The notes under the pieces are model-generated. The model was not told the origin of the DNA. It saw only the letters and a program-made list of their open reading frames with translations, and did not search any database. From Pegea sp. RAD2-039 (lineage: Eukaryota > Chordata > Thaliacea > Salpida > Salpidae), in the NCBI GenBank assembly GCA_034620365.1, contig JAQGEQ010000081.1, positions 62,001 through 126,000 on the forward strand: a stretch of DNA of 64,000 bases, given 5' to 3'. Of this stretch, positions 1-10,860 are shown in pieces. Within the stretch, counting starts at the first letter, position 1. The number at the start of each line of letters is the position of its first letter. The translations under genes were made by a program, and so were the position numbers.

Positions 1-1400
1 TATATCAATTAAATAAAAAGCTTAATAAATGCTACTTTATATTTAAAAAGAATATGCTGGTTTAAAAACGGTAAACAACTTTCAATTTTAACTAGTTTGA
101 AAAACTACTCGACTGTAAACGCAAGGCAAATTAAACTTATGTAAGGAAGTTTCATCAAGTTTCTATTCAACCTGATTACTACTATTTAAATAACTAAATA
201 AAAACAATATTGGAAAACGAAAAAAAATGACAATTCGTTGAAAATTCTTTAATTTTAGAAATTAATAACTTTTCGCTTGATCCATTTACAATTAATTTAG
301 TCTAATTGAAAGCTTATTAGATTAAGAGATATAATATCTTTTTTGAGATCTATTTCAATCTTTACCTTATTTTTTGTGATGATCCAAGGTGTTTATTCTA
401 TAAAAGTCGTAAATATTCTTAAATCGAATTAAAAAATAAAGCATGAGGTCATTGAAACACATTTAGACGTTTTCATTAACTTGGAACATATAAGTTTTTG
501 TTTTCAACTAACTTTCTAATATTATACAAATGTACAAATGATTGCCAAATTAATGACGTCATAATTGCTGATAGTAAAAGCACGTAGTCCCGGTTCAGTA
601 ATTTTAATTTGTAAATAAAACCAAAACAAAACTAAAAATTAAATTGAATTTAATCATCATGAACTCTACAGATAAAAAAAGCATCAAATTAAAAGAAAGA
701 AATGAAGAGTCTTTAATCAGATATATACATCTTATATTTAAAATAAACGTTTTTAGTAACAACATCTAATTAAATAGTTAAATAACTATGCCAATAAATA
801 ATAAATCATAATCACAATATACACAAAGTACTATAAAATTTATACAGAGAAAGTTGTTAATCTATTTATGAATAAAAGAAAGTTGGTTTGGAAAAAGAGA
901 TAGACACAAGAAATTTAATCGAGCGTACCTTAATCAGTGAAGATAGAAAAGAGACAGAAGAGTTGAGACTTTTAATGAGTTTATTTGATTCTAAACTGTT
1001 TTGTTTGTTTGTTTGTAAATTAGTTCTACAAAAACTCAGTAAAAACTCAATTTTATAAATTGGCGATCTCAAAACATCTGAACCAAATATTAAAATTAAA
1101 CAAAATAATTGCATAATTTCCATTTCATTTATGATATAAAGTTTTAATCGATAAGTTATTTAGTATCTAATTAATTTGATTAAGATTTTTTCATAATTCT
1201 CTACTACTAGTAGTGTTTATGTATTACACAAATAGTTTTCACGACAATCAGCATGGACATATTGGTTAATTAGCATTTGTTGATTAGAATTAACTGATGA
1301 TTAGGGTTGATAGTTAATATTTACTTCATTCATATGAGTTTTTGTAGACTGAGATTAAAAAGGAATTATTTCAAATGTAGTTGATCAATGAAGATGAAGT
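1..1400. other. AT-rich DNA without recognisable gene
   Basis: No exon-like, protein-like or RNA-like signal was found on either strand. A TGACGTCA palindrome lies at about 553-560 and a short GTTT run at about 1,000-1,017; both are too short to interpret alone. Open frames here (for example 866-1,123 on the minus strand) encode low-complexity protein and look accidental. Confidence 0.5.
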
Positions 1401-1418
1401 GATTTCCTTCACTTCATT

Positions 1419-1945
1419 CACAAATTCTCGTCTTCACAAGACTTTGTGGGCTGGATTCTGAGCTGCCAATTCATAGACCAGTTTTCCAAACTGTGCAGTT
1501 TAGTTTAAAGTTTTGAATAATTGCAACATAATAGCTTGATATCATCTGCATACACAAACACACTGACATCATCGATTGCTACCAGTCTTCCGATGAGGTC
1601 TTCAATGAAAATTAAAAAGAGAAGGAGGCCCAGAACAGAACCCTGAGGAACACCCCTAGTGATTTGACTAGAAGTAGATAAAGATCTTTCTACACGAGCT
1701 TGTTGGGTTCTAGCTGAAAAGTAATCTTCAATCCACTGTAAGATAAAGATATTGATTTTTAAGTTTTTCAATACAGTAACAAACTTAGTGTGTGAGACAG
1801 AATCAAACGCTTTTGCAAAATTGAGGTATATGAGGTCACAGGGAGTATTACTTTCGTAATGGGCTGTAAGCTCAAAAGTAAGAATTTTAAGATTAGTTTC
1901 GCTTGTCATAAATCATTTAAATAGGCACTAACTAAAGTTTCTTTT
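1419..1945 (-). mobile_element. decayed LINE reverse-transcriptase fragment (CR1/Jockey-like)
   Basis: A 134-codon open frame (1,505-1,909) matches the middle of a non-LTR reverse transcriptase. In order it shows a TNL motif, YLNFAKAFDSVSH (the first catalytic Asp of the usual LDFxKAFDSVxH is Asn here), the RGVPQGSVLG block, LLFLIFIEDL and the catalytic YADD in VFVYADDIKLL. The homology continues past the frame's TAA in the same frame: LENWSMNWQLRI (down to about 1,419) resembles the usual LxxWSxxWQLxxN segment. Upstream, a TGA stands just before FMTSE where the family has QHGF. TLVSAYLNDL just before it, in a neighbouring frame, resembles the segment preceding that motif. The first Met is therefore not a true start. 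The piece is truncated at both ends, has in-frame stops and lacks endonuclease and ORF1. It is an inactive relic; the clade is uncertain. Confidence 0.88.
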
Positions 1946-2529
1946 TTGTTTTGTTATAATTTGACAATAAACAATTGAAGTTTTAGTTAAGTATTGTGTA
2001 ACAAGAAATACTTTGTTTTCAATTGACTGTTTTGATTTTATATTAATCTTATAAACCAATTGTCGACTACTTTTAATATGTAATTGTCATTATTCAACTT
2101 CATATTTGACCCGCTTCTGTTGCAAATAAGTTACTTTTTACAACAAGCCGGTACTTACACGAGCTCAACATAAATGACATAATTGTCCAGTATTCTTTAG
2201 AATGTATAACATTAGTTTGATTGCAATAAAAATTTTTCATGCAAGTAAAAACTATGATGAATCAAAATAAAACTAGCAAGACATTAAATTCCTGTGTACA
2301 GATAAATTCTGTTAAACTGACTTCTACAAAATCGAGATTAGCACTTTTTGATTTTATTTGCATTATATTTAAATTATTTGGGTAATTTAAGAATTTTACT
2401 TTTGTTCAAACAAATAAACATTTTCTAATAATAACAAAAATATATAATGGCTTTTTAAATAAGCAATTTAATACATCAGTAGTCTAATCACAGATTTTTA
2501 ACTTTAATTTTGCTTCTATTAACATTTAA
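1946..2529. other. no feature seen
   Basis: AT-rich sequence between the LINE relic and the first recognisable repeat copy. A slightly GC-richer stretch at about 2,105-2,170 was read in all frames and gave nothing recognisable. Confidence 0.4.
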
Positions 2530-3060
2530 ATCTAAATTATCTCTGATTGATGCTTACCGACTGTTTTAAATAAAATTTAATACTTAATTTTCTACACAGA
2601 AAAGCATAGCACAAAAAAAATTAAATAAGATTATTTTTTTCAGCAATGTTTCAATTCAAACTGTTTTCGATTTCTAGATTATATTATATTAATTATATTT
2701 TTTACTAGAAATAATCGACTAAATTTTAAACATCAAGCGTATTTGTTAAATTTTATACATAAGTAAAGTTTAAAGGTAAACTACAAAGCTTCTAAAAATA
2801 TGTTTCTAACAGAAAACAATATCTAGTTAAAAATTGACATATGGAACTTTTGTCGATTTTGGCTTATTTAGCTTTTTGAATGAGAAATTGATTTGTGTAT
2901 CATACAAACTGATGTAAACAATAAAAGTTTTGCTTTAGTTTCATTTCTTTTGTTTAAATCAAAAACAATTTTGAAGAACACAAATCATTAACGACAGAAG
3001 TTATTGAAGCAAGCAACTTTGAAGAACTGTTTGGTTGGTTTCAGATGCACATTTCTTCAA
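2530..3060 (+). repeat. diverged copy of the W dispersed repeat
   Basis: This segment shares order and wording with better-preserved copies at about 25,340-25,950, 28,890-29,560, 39,470-40,140 and 44,500-45,100. Shared landmarks are a 'cttaatggttagttttctacacag'-like stretch, then 'tactagc/aaa', then 'tagctttttgaatgagaaa'. Its end (about 2,860-2,990) is closest to 62,810-62,960. No coding capacity was seen. It is probably an old, inactive repeat; no terminal structure could be identified. Confidence 0.6.
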
Positions 3061-3838
3061 GAAATATCTTTGGTAAATTTATAAATTTCTTTTTTAAGGA
3101 AAATAATTTTTATGACTAAAAAATTGTTTATGTTTAAATGTAAATTTAGCAAAAATTCAATTTAAAAATGAATAATAGTTTAAATGAATTAAAAATTGAA
3201 CAAAAAAAAACATGATAAACAATAAAAAAAAATTTTAACATCATTTTCTACTATTTCACATAATTATTTTACGAAATGAGTTATTTTAATTGGTATTACC
3301 ATTATTATTATTATTATTATTATCTTTATTTTATATTAATACAAAGTTTGTTTTTGTATTTGTCTTGTTATTATCTTTGAAAGTCAAATTGTTTCAAAAA
3401 ATAAGGAAATGTTTTTAATTTTTAAGAAGTATGCTTTTAAGATAAACGTAGAATCATAGGTATGATTTATACATATTTCATTGAAAGTAATTTAACTATT
3501 TACAAATAATAAAAGATTGAATTTCTAGAAACATGTTCATCTTACATTTACAGATGTTTTAAAACTGAAAAATTTTCTTTAACCTTGAAATTATTGTATG
3601 GCCTTAAAAACGGTGTATTTAAATTTTAAATTAATCAATAGTTGAGCTTAACTAAAAACTTTGTGCTCAGACTTTTTCTTAATTTTTTTAAATGAATTCA
3701 ATTTTTCATTAATCCAAATGGTACATTATTTAAAAAAAAAAGATTTTTCATAAATTTGTTAAGGGTGTAATGAATTAAAGGTCTGAAATTTAAAATTTAC
3801 TAAAACCAACATGATTTAAAAAAATTATGCTTTTAATT
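3061..3838. other. gene-free, weakly repeat-like DNA with an ATT microsatellite
   Basis: An (ATT)n run occupies about 3,301-3,322. About 3,080-3,230 faintly resembles part of the X unit (compare 4,320-4,430), and about 3,730-3,800 resembles 35,640-35,700 and 53,000-53,060. No gene was seen. Confidence 0.5.
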
Positions 3839-3971
3839 CAACTGAATATATCAGTTTCCAAATTTGTTCTTAATAATCTATCTTATAAAACTTTAGTCAA
3901 CTTGTAAAAATAATTTTATAAATAAGCCTGTTTTAGTCTCACATTTGTGGGATAAAACAGAAAAAGTAAAG
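3839..3971 (+). promoter_or_regulatory. Y module: palindrome plus TATA-like box plus hairpin (prototype copy)
   Basis: Three parts are seen in fixed order: the inverted repeat ACTGA-atata-TCAGT, a spacer of about 70 nt, then TATAAATA (3,917-3,924) followed by a hairpin with perfect 8-bp arms, CTGTTTTA (3,928-3,935) and TAAAACAG (3,953-3,960), and an AGTAAAG tail. The same module recurs at about 6,818-6,952, 10,723-10,848 (3' arm lost), 20,785-20,918, 24,625-24,748, 32,517-32,640, 35,721-35,855, 38,625-38,751, 44,105-44,240, 48,337-48,470, 51,228-51,360, 53,140-53,260 and 54,664-54,797, always on the plus strand. The spacer varies while the ends persist. A promoter-like role is inferred only from the TATA-like box; alternatively it may be the structured end of a mobile element. 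Confidence 0.5.
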
Positions 3972-5975
3972 CTACGATAAATCCTAAGTATGTATTATTT
4001 TCATGTTATGTATTATTGTATTTTAATCTAAGGTTTGTGAGTTAACATTTTAAAATGTTTACTTTCTGCAAAATTTGGTAAATCTTTAATTTTTGAAATT
4101 ATGCAATTTTTGCTTAATTTTATTATTCAGAAATTCCTTACTTTTCTTACTAAAGTCTTACTAATTTTAAGTTTTAGTTGCATTGTGAAAATTTATAAAC
4201 TTTTCAATAAATTAAACTTGTTATTAAAGCAACAAATTTTGAAGAATTGTCCTGTTTTTATCTAATGCAATCATTTTAAAGAATTTAATCTCGTCAATTA
4301 ATAACTTTCATTTTTAAGAAAAATAACTTTCCTAAGTAACAAATTATTTATGTTTAAAAGTAACTTGAGTAAAAATGTCCTTAAAAAAATGCTTATAAGT
4401 TTAAATGAATTTGAAATATAAGGGAAACAAAAAACGTGAAAAACAATAAAATATATAAATAAATTCTATCTGCATTTTCCATTTCTAAGTCGATTTGTTT
4501 ATAGTAAATAGAGATTAAGATCTACAAAAAATTAATCTATTTGCGTTTGTTTTAGATAATAGGTAGCTTATTTAATAATGTGAAGCATACAAATTCGTAA
4601 TTTTTCGATTTTACTTTTTTTTTTAAATAAATAAAAATAAATAAGTTTAAAATAAATACATATTTAATTTGAAGTTAGTGATTATAAATGTTTTAAAATT
4701 TGAAATATTAGTAAATATATTATTAGAAAACATTTCAAATGAAATTGTATTTTGATATGTTCACGTAATCTACTTTTTACAGACTTTACTTAATTTAATC
4801 TTAACAATAACGAATTATATAACAACTAAAATTTATATAAATAGGATTGAATTTACTTTCTACAAACCCTTCAAAACTATTATTTGCATTTTGATTTTAT
4901 AATAAATTTTTCTATGAAATATTTTTAAAATAATCAAAACTTTATCAGTTTTATCCTACAACAATCTTAATTATATTTTGTAATCAAATATAATTTAAAG
5001 TAAATTGCAATTTCCATGAAAGAATAATAATACTTTTTTTAGTTAGTCACTAAAAACAAGAAGTTATTACTAGATTTTTTTTATTTTAGACGAAATGTAA
5101 TAAATAATTAATACTTTAAAGCTAATAAAAAGGTTTACAGCTATCAATAAGGTATTTTTAGAAATTAAAATATTTTTCCTAGTTTGAAAAATTACTTTTC
5201 CATATTATATTTTGCTAACTGTGCTAAAACGGAAAAAAGCAAATTGATAAATCCAAAATAAATTTTAACTTTAAAAGGAAAAATTGGATTTAAAATTTTT
5301 TAAGGAATTAGTGAATTAAAATTCTGAAATTTTAATTTTAATTAAAAACCGTTTATTTTTATGCATAAAATACAACAAGGACGTCATTATGCAATTTTTT
5401 ACTGATTTTTAAAAAATTATTAGATTTATATCTTTCATAGTAGTTTTCAAAAGTTTTCGATGGAATGTAGCGTTTCTGGTTTTTGTTTTTAATATGAACA
5501 ATTTGCTTTGATAAATTATAGAAATCTACTTTTTTTTACAAAAGTAAACAAATATTAATTAAAAACAAAAATTAAAAAAAAAATTTTGCAAAAAAATTAT
5601 TGAGAAATATTTCATAAAGCTGTTAAAATATTGTTTGATAAGTCAATAACAGTATGGTAACCTCTGACGAGTTTTTCTTAGATGTAAATAAGAAGTTAAA
5701 CTTGAAAAAAAAAAACAATGTTTAAATTGACTACTTGTATAAACACTGTGAAGTTGGTTTTGTTTCAACAATTCTGATTGACTAACTTTTAACAAAAATT
5801 TTTTTAATTATAACTGAAAACTGTTCAGCTTCAGAAAGAATGCATAGAAAAGTAAAATAATAAGTAAAAGATGCAACTAAGTTGCTGCACCTTATAAAAT
5901 CAACAGCAAATTATTTAAATAAGTGATAATCATTTATATAGAGATAGAAATTTAGTTTCAATAAAAAATATTTTA

Positions 5976-6038
5976 TAGTGCTTCACTAGCATAAAGATTA
6001 TTTACCATAAAATCACCCGTAACGATTAACGGGTTCCA
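5976..6038 (+). repeat. B-type palindromic core
   Basis: A TTCACTAGCAT segment is followed by the perfect inverted repeat ACCCGT (6,015-6,020) and ACGGGT (6,029-6,034) with an 8-nt loop. This is one of the few GC-rich spots in the block. Related B copies lie at about 19,949-20,009 and 31,675-31,733. The C-type relatives (about 7,378-7,435, 21,240-21,300, 33,069-33,127 and 35,991-36,045) keep the first half but have lost the second arm of this hairpin. Confidence 0.7.
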
Positions 6039-8115
6039 ACAAAAATAATTTTTCAGACATTGAGAAAAAGGTTGCCTTAAATCTTAAACCTTATGTTTGA
6101 AGGGATTTCAATCCTAAGTTTGTGATGCTGAACAAAAATAATTTGAAAATTTTATTAACTAAATTTTAACGGATAATACGTGTAATTTAATAAAAGAATT
6201 ATATTTTCTAGGAATCACTCAAAGTATCTTCTAGTTTTCTTACTCAAAAACACATAAACCCTTATTAAAATGTATCTTGCGCGTATTTATAGTAAGATGC
6301 AAATTGTAAAATCTATGTAGACTCTTACATCAATACATTTGATTAATAAGTTTAAAAAACAAAAATAATATTTCAGATCTATGTTTTTGTGATAAGATAT
6401 AATTACATTAAAGCTTTAAAAAAAATTAAGAAAGGAATTTGAATTAATTGAAATAACTCCTATAAGCAACAGAGAAAATTACGAGGCATGAAAAAAAAAC
6501 TGTCTTTAAGTATGATGTATGTTGAAAAGATAAATGAAAATAACTACCAAAAGAAAGACAACTCAAAAAGACAAGGGCTAGACAACAACAATGTTTATGT
6601 TTAAAAGTAATTTTATCAAAAATGTCATACACATTTGCATAAAAGTTTAAATAACTTTGAATTTTAAAGAAAATAAAATACGTGATAAACAATAAAATAA
6701 AAAAATAAATAATAACTACAGTCTCTACTTCTTCACAAAAATATTTTACAAACCAAATTATTATCAACTTCATTTCTATTATTATTAGTCTTTGTATAAA
6801 TTTATTATTTTTATAGACAACTGAATATATCAGTCTCAAAATTTTAAACGGAAGATAGGAAACTTAAATCATCCTGCCAACTGGTAGAGCTAACCTTATA
6901 AATAAGGCTGTTTTAGTCTCAAATTTGTGGGTTGAAACAGAAAAAAGTAAAAGTCATAAAAATAAAGATTTAAAATTATTTTTTTTATTTGTTTGTATTA
7001 TTATTTAATATTGAATTAAACTTTTTAATTTATATTTAAAAAAAAAGAAAACATCTTTAGTAAATCTTGTATGTAAAAAAATGTTTGTTTGTAAAACTAA
7101 AGTTAGAAAAGAATGTATTGGTCAAATAGAAGTAAATGTAATGAAAAACTCCTTGTCTTATTAGAGTGGAAATTAGATGTTAAGTAGTAACCTAAATTTT
7201 ACCGAGTTAATTTATTGGGTTCAGCCCATATTAAATCGCACCGTATACAGATAGTAAAGCATTTCATTGTTTATATAACTATATAATGAAATTGCGTAAA
7301 AGTTTAAAGATTTTTTTAAGTAAAATTAATTTGTTAAAATTATGTATTAAATACTCTTCATAAAAAATCCTATTCTTGCTTCACTAGCATCAGCGATATT
7401 TACTATAAAGTCACCCGTACAAGTTGACAGATTCTAAAATGACATGATTATAAGCAACAAGAACGTACGTTGAATGCGTTGATGTTAAAAACTTTTAAGT
7501 CAAGTAGTCCCAATCTTTGTCTCATGTCTCAATAGTTTGTGGTTCTCAACAAAAATAATTTTTAAATTTTATAAGTAATTTTTCTAAGGACAATATTTAT
7601 AATATAATTTCAAAATTATACTTTCTAAAATTAAATCATGAGATTTTATGAACTTTATCTTTTAAAATACAATACTTTTACGATTTTAGTTTGTCTCTAA
7701 TATAACTAGAAAGCAAGTTACAAACTATATGAAGAAACTGACATTTACCGTTTTTTGTATAAATGAAAAAAATTAGGTGAATCTACTAAAGTTAAATTAA
7801 CTTTAACAAAAAATAACGACATTAAAAATAAAATAAAAAGTTACAACTATCCCAAGTATTAGGAGTGAAAATTAGTTTTCTTAGTTTGACTATTCTTTAA
7901 ATAATATTATTTGAAAGTATTATTATCTTTATCAAACAACAATCAGTAGATGAACGTAACTGAAATTTCTCTGCTACAATTTCTTTTATAGGTTTATTTC
8001 GAAAATTTTCTAACAGAAGAAAGTAGAATAATATATTCTATATAGAAAATGTATTTAAATTTGTCAAAATCATCTAAACTGAGAAAGAAATTTCATTTCA
8101 ATAAAAAATATTTTC

Positions 8116-8177
8116 TAATGCTTCACTAGCATCAACGTTATTTGCCATAAAATCACCCGTAAGAAAAAACGGGCTCC
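8116..8177 (+). repeat. D-type palindromic core
   Basis: The core carries the hairpin ATGCT-tcact-AGCAT, then a TTTACC/GTAAA-like dyad, then CCCGT...ACGGG. The fullest triple-dyad versions are at about 22,001-22,062 and 26,622-26,683. Other copies are at 17,379-17,435, 30,328-30,388 and 40,799-40,860. A diverged partial copy is at about 48,790-48,830 and an inverted one at 35,068-35,125. Flanking sequence about 100 nt upstream is shared with B cores, so B and D are paralogous. Confidence 0.7.
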
Positions 8178-10860
8178 AAATATCAAAATTGTTTAAATAA
8201 TTGCATCTACGCAAATTGAGTTTAATCTCAAACCTTGTTTATGAAGTGGTCTCAATCTTATGTTTGTGGTAAAGATTTTATTAAGTAATTTTTAAAAACA
8301 ATCAGAAAACTTTTCAAAGCATTTTCAATAATGATAGTGATAATAACATTTCTTATATATTACTGTGTATTGGATGTTTAGATTGTTACAATTGTATAAT
8401 TTGTAAACTTTATTTACTGAATTAATATTCTAATAAGTTTACACTTTCAGTAAACTATGTAGAAAATATTTTCCAGTTTTCGCAGTTCAGAAAAAATATT
8501 CAACAAAAAAATTTAGAATGAAATAAAAATAAGATAATATTTTAATAATATAAATCCTTAACAACTTCCAGTGTTTTTTAGCTTGATATGTTCGCTTATG
8601 TTTCTACTTTTATTAGAAAAACTTTTTATATAATTGATAAGTTGAAACTTGTTCAACTTCAAAATAATAATCAATGAAAATATTAACAATAACACCTGAA
8701 TTTCAGGTAAAATTCGTTATACTCATCTTATATATTGTTGCATTTTAATCTAAGATTTGTGAGTTAAAATTTTAAAATGTTTACTTATTGCAAATTTTGG
8801 TAAATCTTTTAATTTTGAAATTATGCAATTTTTGCAAGATTTTATTAACCAAAAATTCCTTATTTTTTTTACTACAGTCCTATTAATTTTATGTTTTAGT
8901 TGCATTGTAAAATTCGAATTAACTTTTCTATAAATTAAACATGTTATTACAGCAATTAATTTTGATAAACTGTCTTGTTTGTTTTCTAATGCTATTATTT
9001 TATAGAATCTAATCTCGTCAATTAATAACTTTCATTTTTAAGAAAAATAACTTTTCTAAGTAACAAATTATTTATGTTTAAAAGTATCTTTAGGCAAAAT
9101 GTCTTTTAAAAATGCTTAAAAGTTTAAATGAATTTGAAATTTAAGGGAAATAAAAAACTTGAAAAACAATAAAATATATAAATAAATTCTATCTGCATTT
9201 TATTTTCTAAGTTGATTTGTTAATAGTAAATAGAGATTAAAATCTACAAAAAATTAATCTATTAGCGTTTGTTTTAGATTATAAGTAGATTATTTAATAA
9301 TGTGAAGCACACAATTTAGTCATATTTGGAATTTACTTTTTTTTAAATAAAAAAAATAAATAAGTTTAATATAAATACATAATCTTCTTCATGAGATTTA
9401 ACATAAAATTTTAATTAATTTTAAGTTAGTAAGCTTAACTGTTTTGAGATTTGAAATATTAGTAAATAAATCATTAGAAACCAATTCAAACGAAATTGTT
9501 TTTTTTATATTTACGTAATCTATTTCTTACAAACTTTGGTTAATTTATTTTTAGTTATAAAGAATTATATAACAAATAAAATTTATGTAAATAAGAATGA
9601 ATTTACTCCCTAAAAACCCTTCAGAATTATTATTTGTATTTTGACGTTAAAATAAATTTTTCTATGAAATATTTATAAAATAATCAAAACTTTCATATTA
9701 TTTATCCAAAAATATTTTGAAATATATTTTGTAATCAAATATACTTTAAAGTAAATTGTAATTTCCATGGAAGAAAAATTGTACTTTTTTCAGTTAATTG
9801 ATAAAAACAAGAAGTTATTATTAGATTTATTTAATTTAGATGAAATGTAGAAAAAAATTAATACTTTAAAATTAATAAAAAGCTTACATCTATCAATAAA
9901 GTATTTCTAAAAATTAAAATAAATTTTTGTAGTTTAAAATTATCTTTCTTTATTATATTTTGCTAATTGTGCTAAAACGGGAAAAAAACAAAATGATAAA
10001 TTAAAAATGAAGTTTAAATTTAAAAAGAAAAATTTGTATTTAAAATTTCTTAAGGAATTGATTTATAATTTTAGGAAATATATAATTGTAAATAAGAAAC
10101 GTTTTCCTTATGGATAAAATACAACAAAGACGTCATTATGCAGTTTTCTACTGATTTTTAAGATATCATTAGATTTAAATCTTTCATGGTAGTTTTTAAA
10201 GGTTTTCGATAGAGGGTAGCGTTACTGGTTTATATTTCTAATATGAACAATTTGCTTCGATAAAATATAGAAATCTACCATTGTTTTACAAAAGTAAACA
10301 ACTGTTAATTGAAAAACTTAAAACTTAAAAACTTAAAAAATCTGTTCTTAAAATACAACCACAAATTTAATTTCAAAAAAAATTATTAAACATTTTAGAA
10401 TTATGAAATATTTTGAGCATAGTAAAAGGTTTCAAACAAAGCAATGAATATGTTGAAAACTTTATTCAATTGTCGACATTAAAAAACTTTATTCTTCAAC
10501 ATAAATACTACAAGACGTTATTATTCATTTGTACACAATATTTATCTTTTATATGCGTTTAGCATTTCATTGCACATACAGTTTTTGGTAGCAGTTTAGA
10601 GTTATCCCACATTTATGAGCCAAAACTAGTTTTATTACTCTATAAAAAAGCGTTTTTTCTTTAAAAAATTTAAATACATAAAAAAAATTACCAATAATCT
10701 GTAGAAAGTTTTGCTTTTACTTCAACTGAATTTATCAGTCTCCAAATCTAAAACTGGTTTAGGGAATCATTGTTTAATCCATTTTACTTGCTGTTAAAAA
10801 CCTACAAACATTATAAATAGGCATGTTTTAGTTTCAAAGTTGATTCATCGTTCAAATATA

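Larger units (their letters stand above)
4000..10848 (+). repeat. composite repeat block A1 (X-B-Y-C-D-X-Y)
   Basis: This block reads as X unit (4,000-5,640), B core (about 5,976), Y module (6,818), C core (about 7,378), D core (about 8,116), a second X unit (8,690-10,300) and a Y module (10,723). The two X units are about 4.7 kb apart and paralogous. The whole block is repeated in the same order at 16,785-24,760 and, rearranged, at 26,030-33,640. No gene was seen; frames such as 6,444-6,839 (minus) are antisense to repeat DNA. The block stops abruptly in its last Y module, where the minisatellite begins. Confidence 0.8.

Noticed and set aside
3917-3971. Y module as a spliced-leader RNA gene (TATA-like box, short leader, GTAAAG donor)
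   Set aside because: The donor is weak in most copies, no convincing Sm site and stem-loop set follow consistently, and spacing varies. Kept only as a promoter-like module.
5976-6038. B/D core as a Helitron 3' end (hairpin near CTAG)
   Set aside because: The hairpin-to-CTAG distance is about 26 nt instead of about 10-12, and no 5' TC end or Rep/helicase frame was seen.
6444-6839. 131-residue minus-strand frame, with relatives at 32,197-32,528
   Set aside because: The similarity follows from duplicated DNA; the later copy is split between frames and the protein is AT-driven low complexity.
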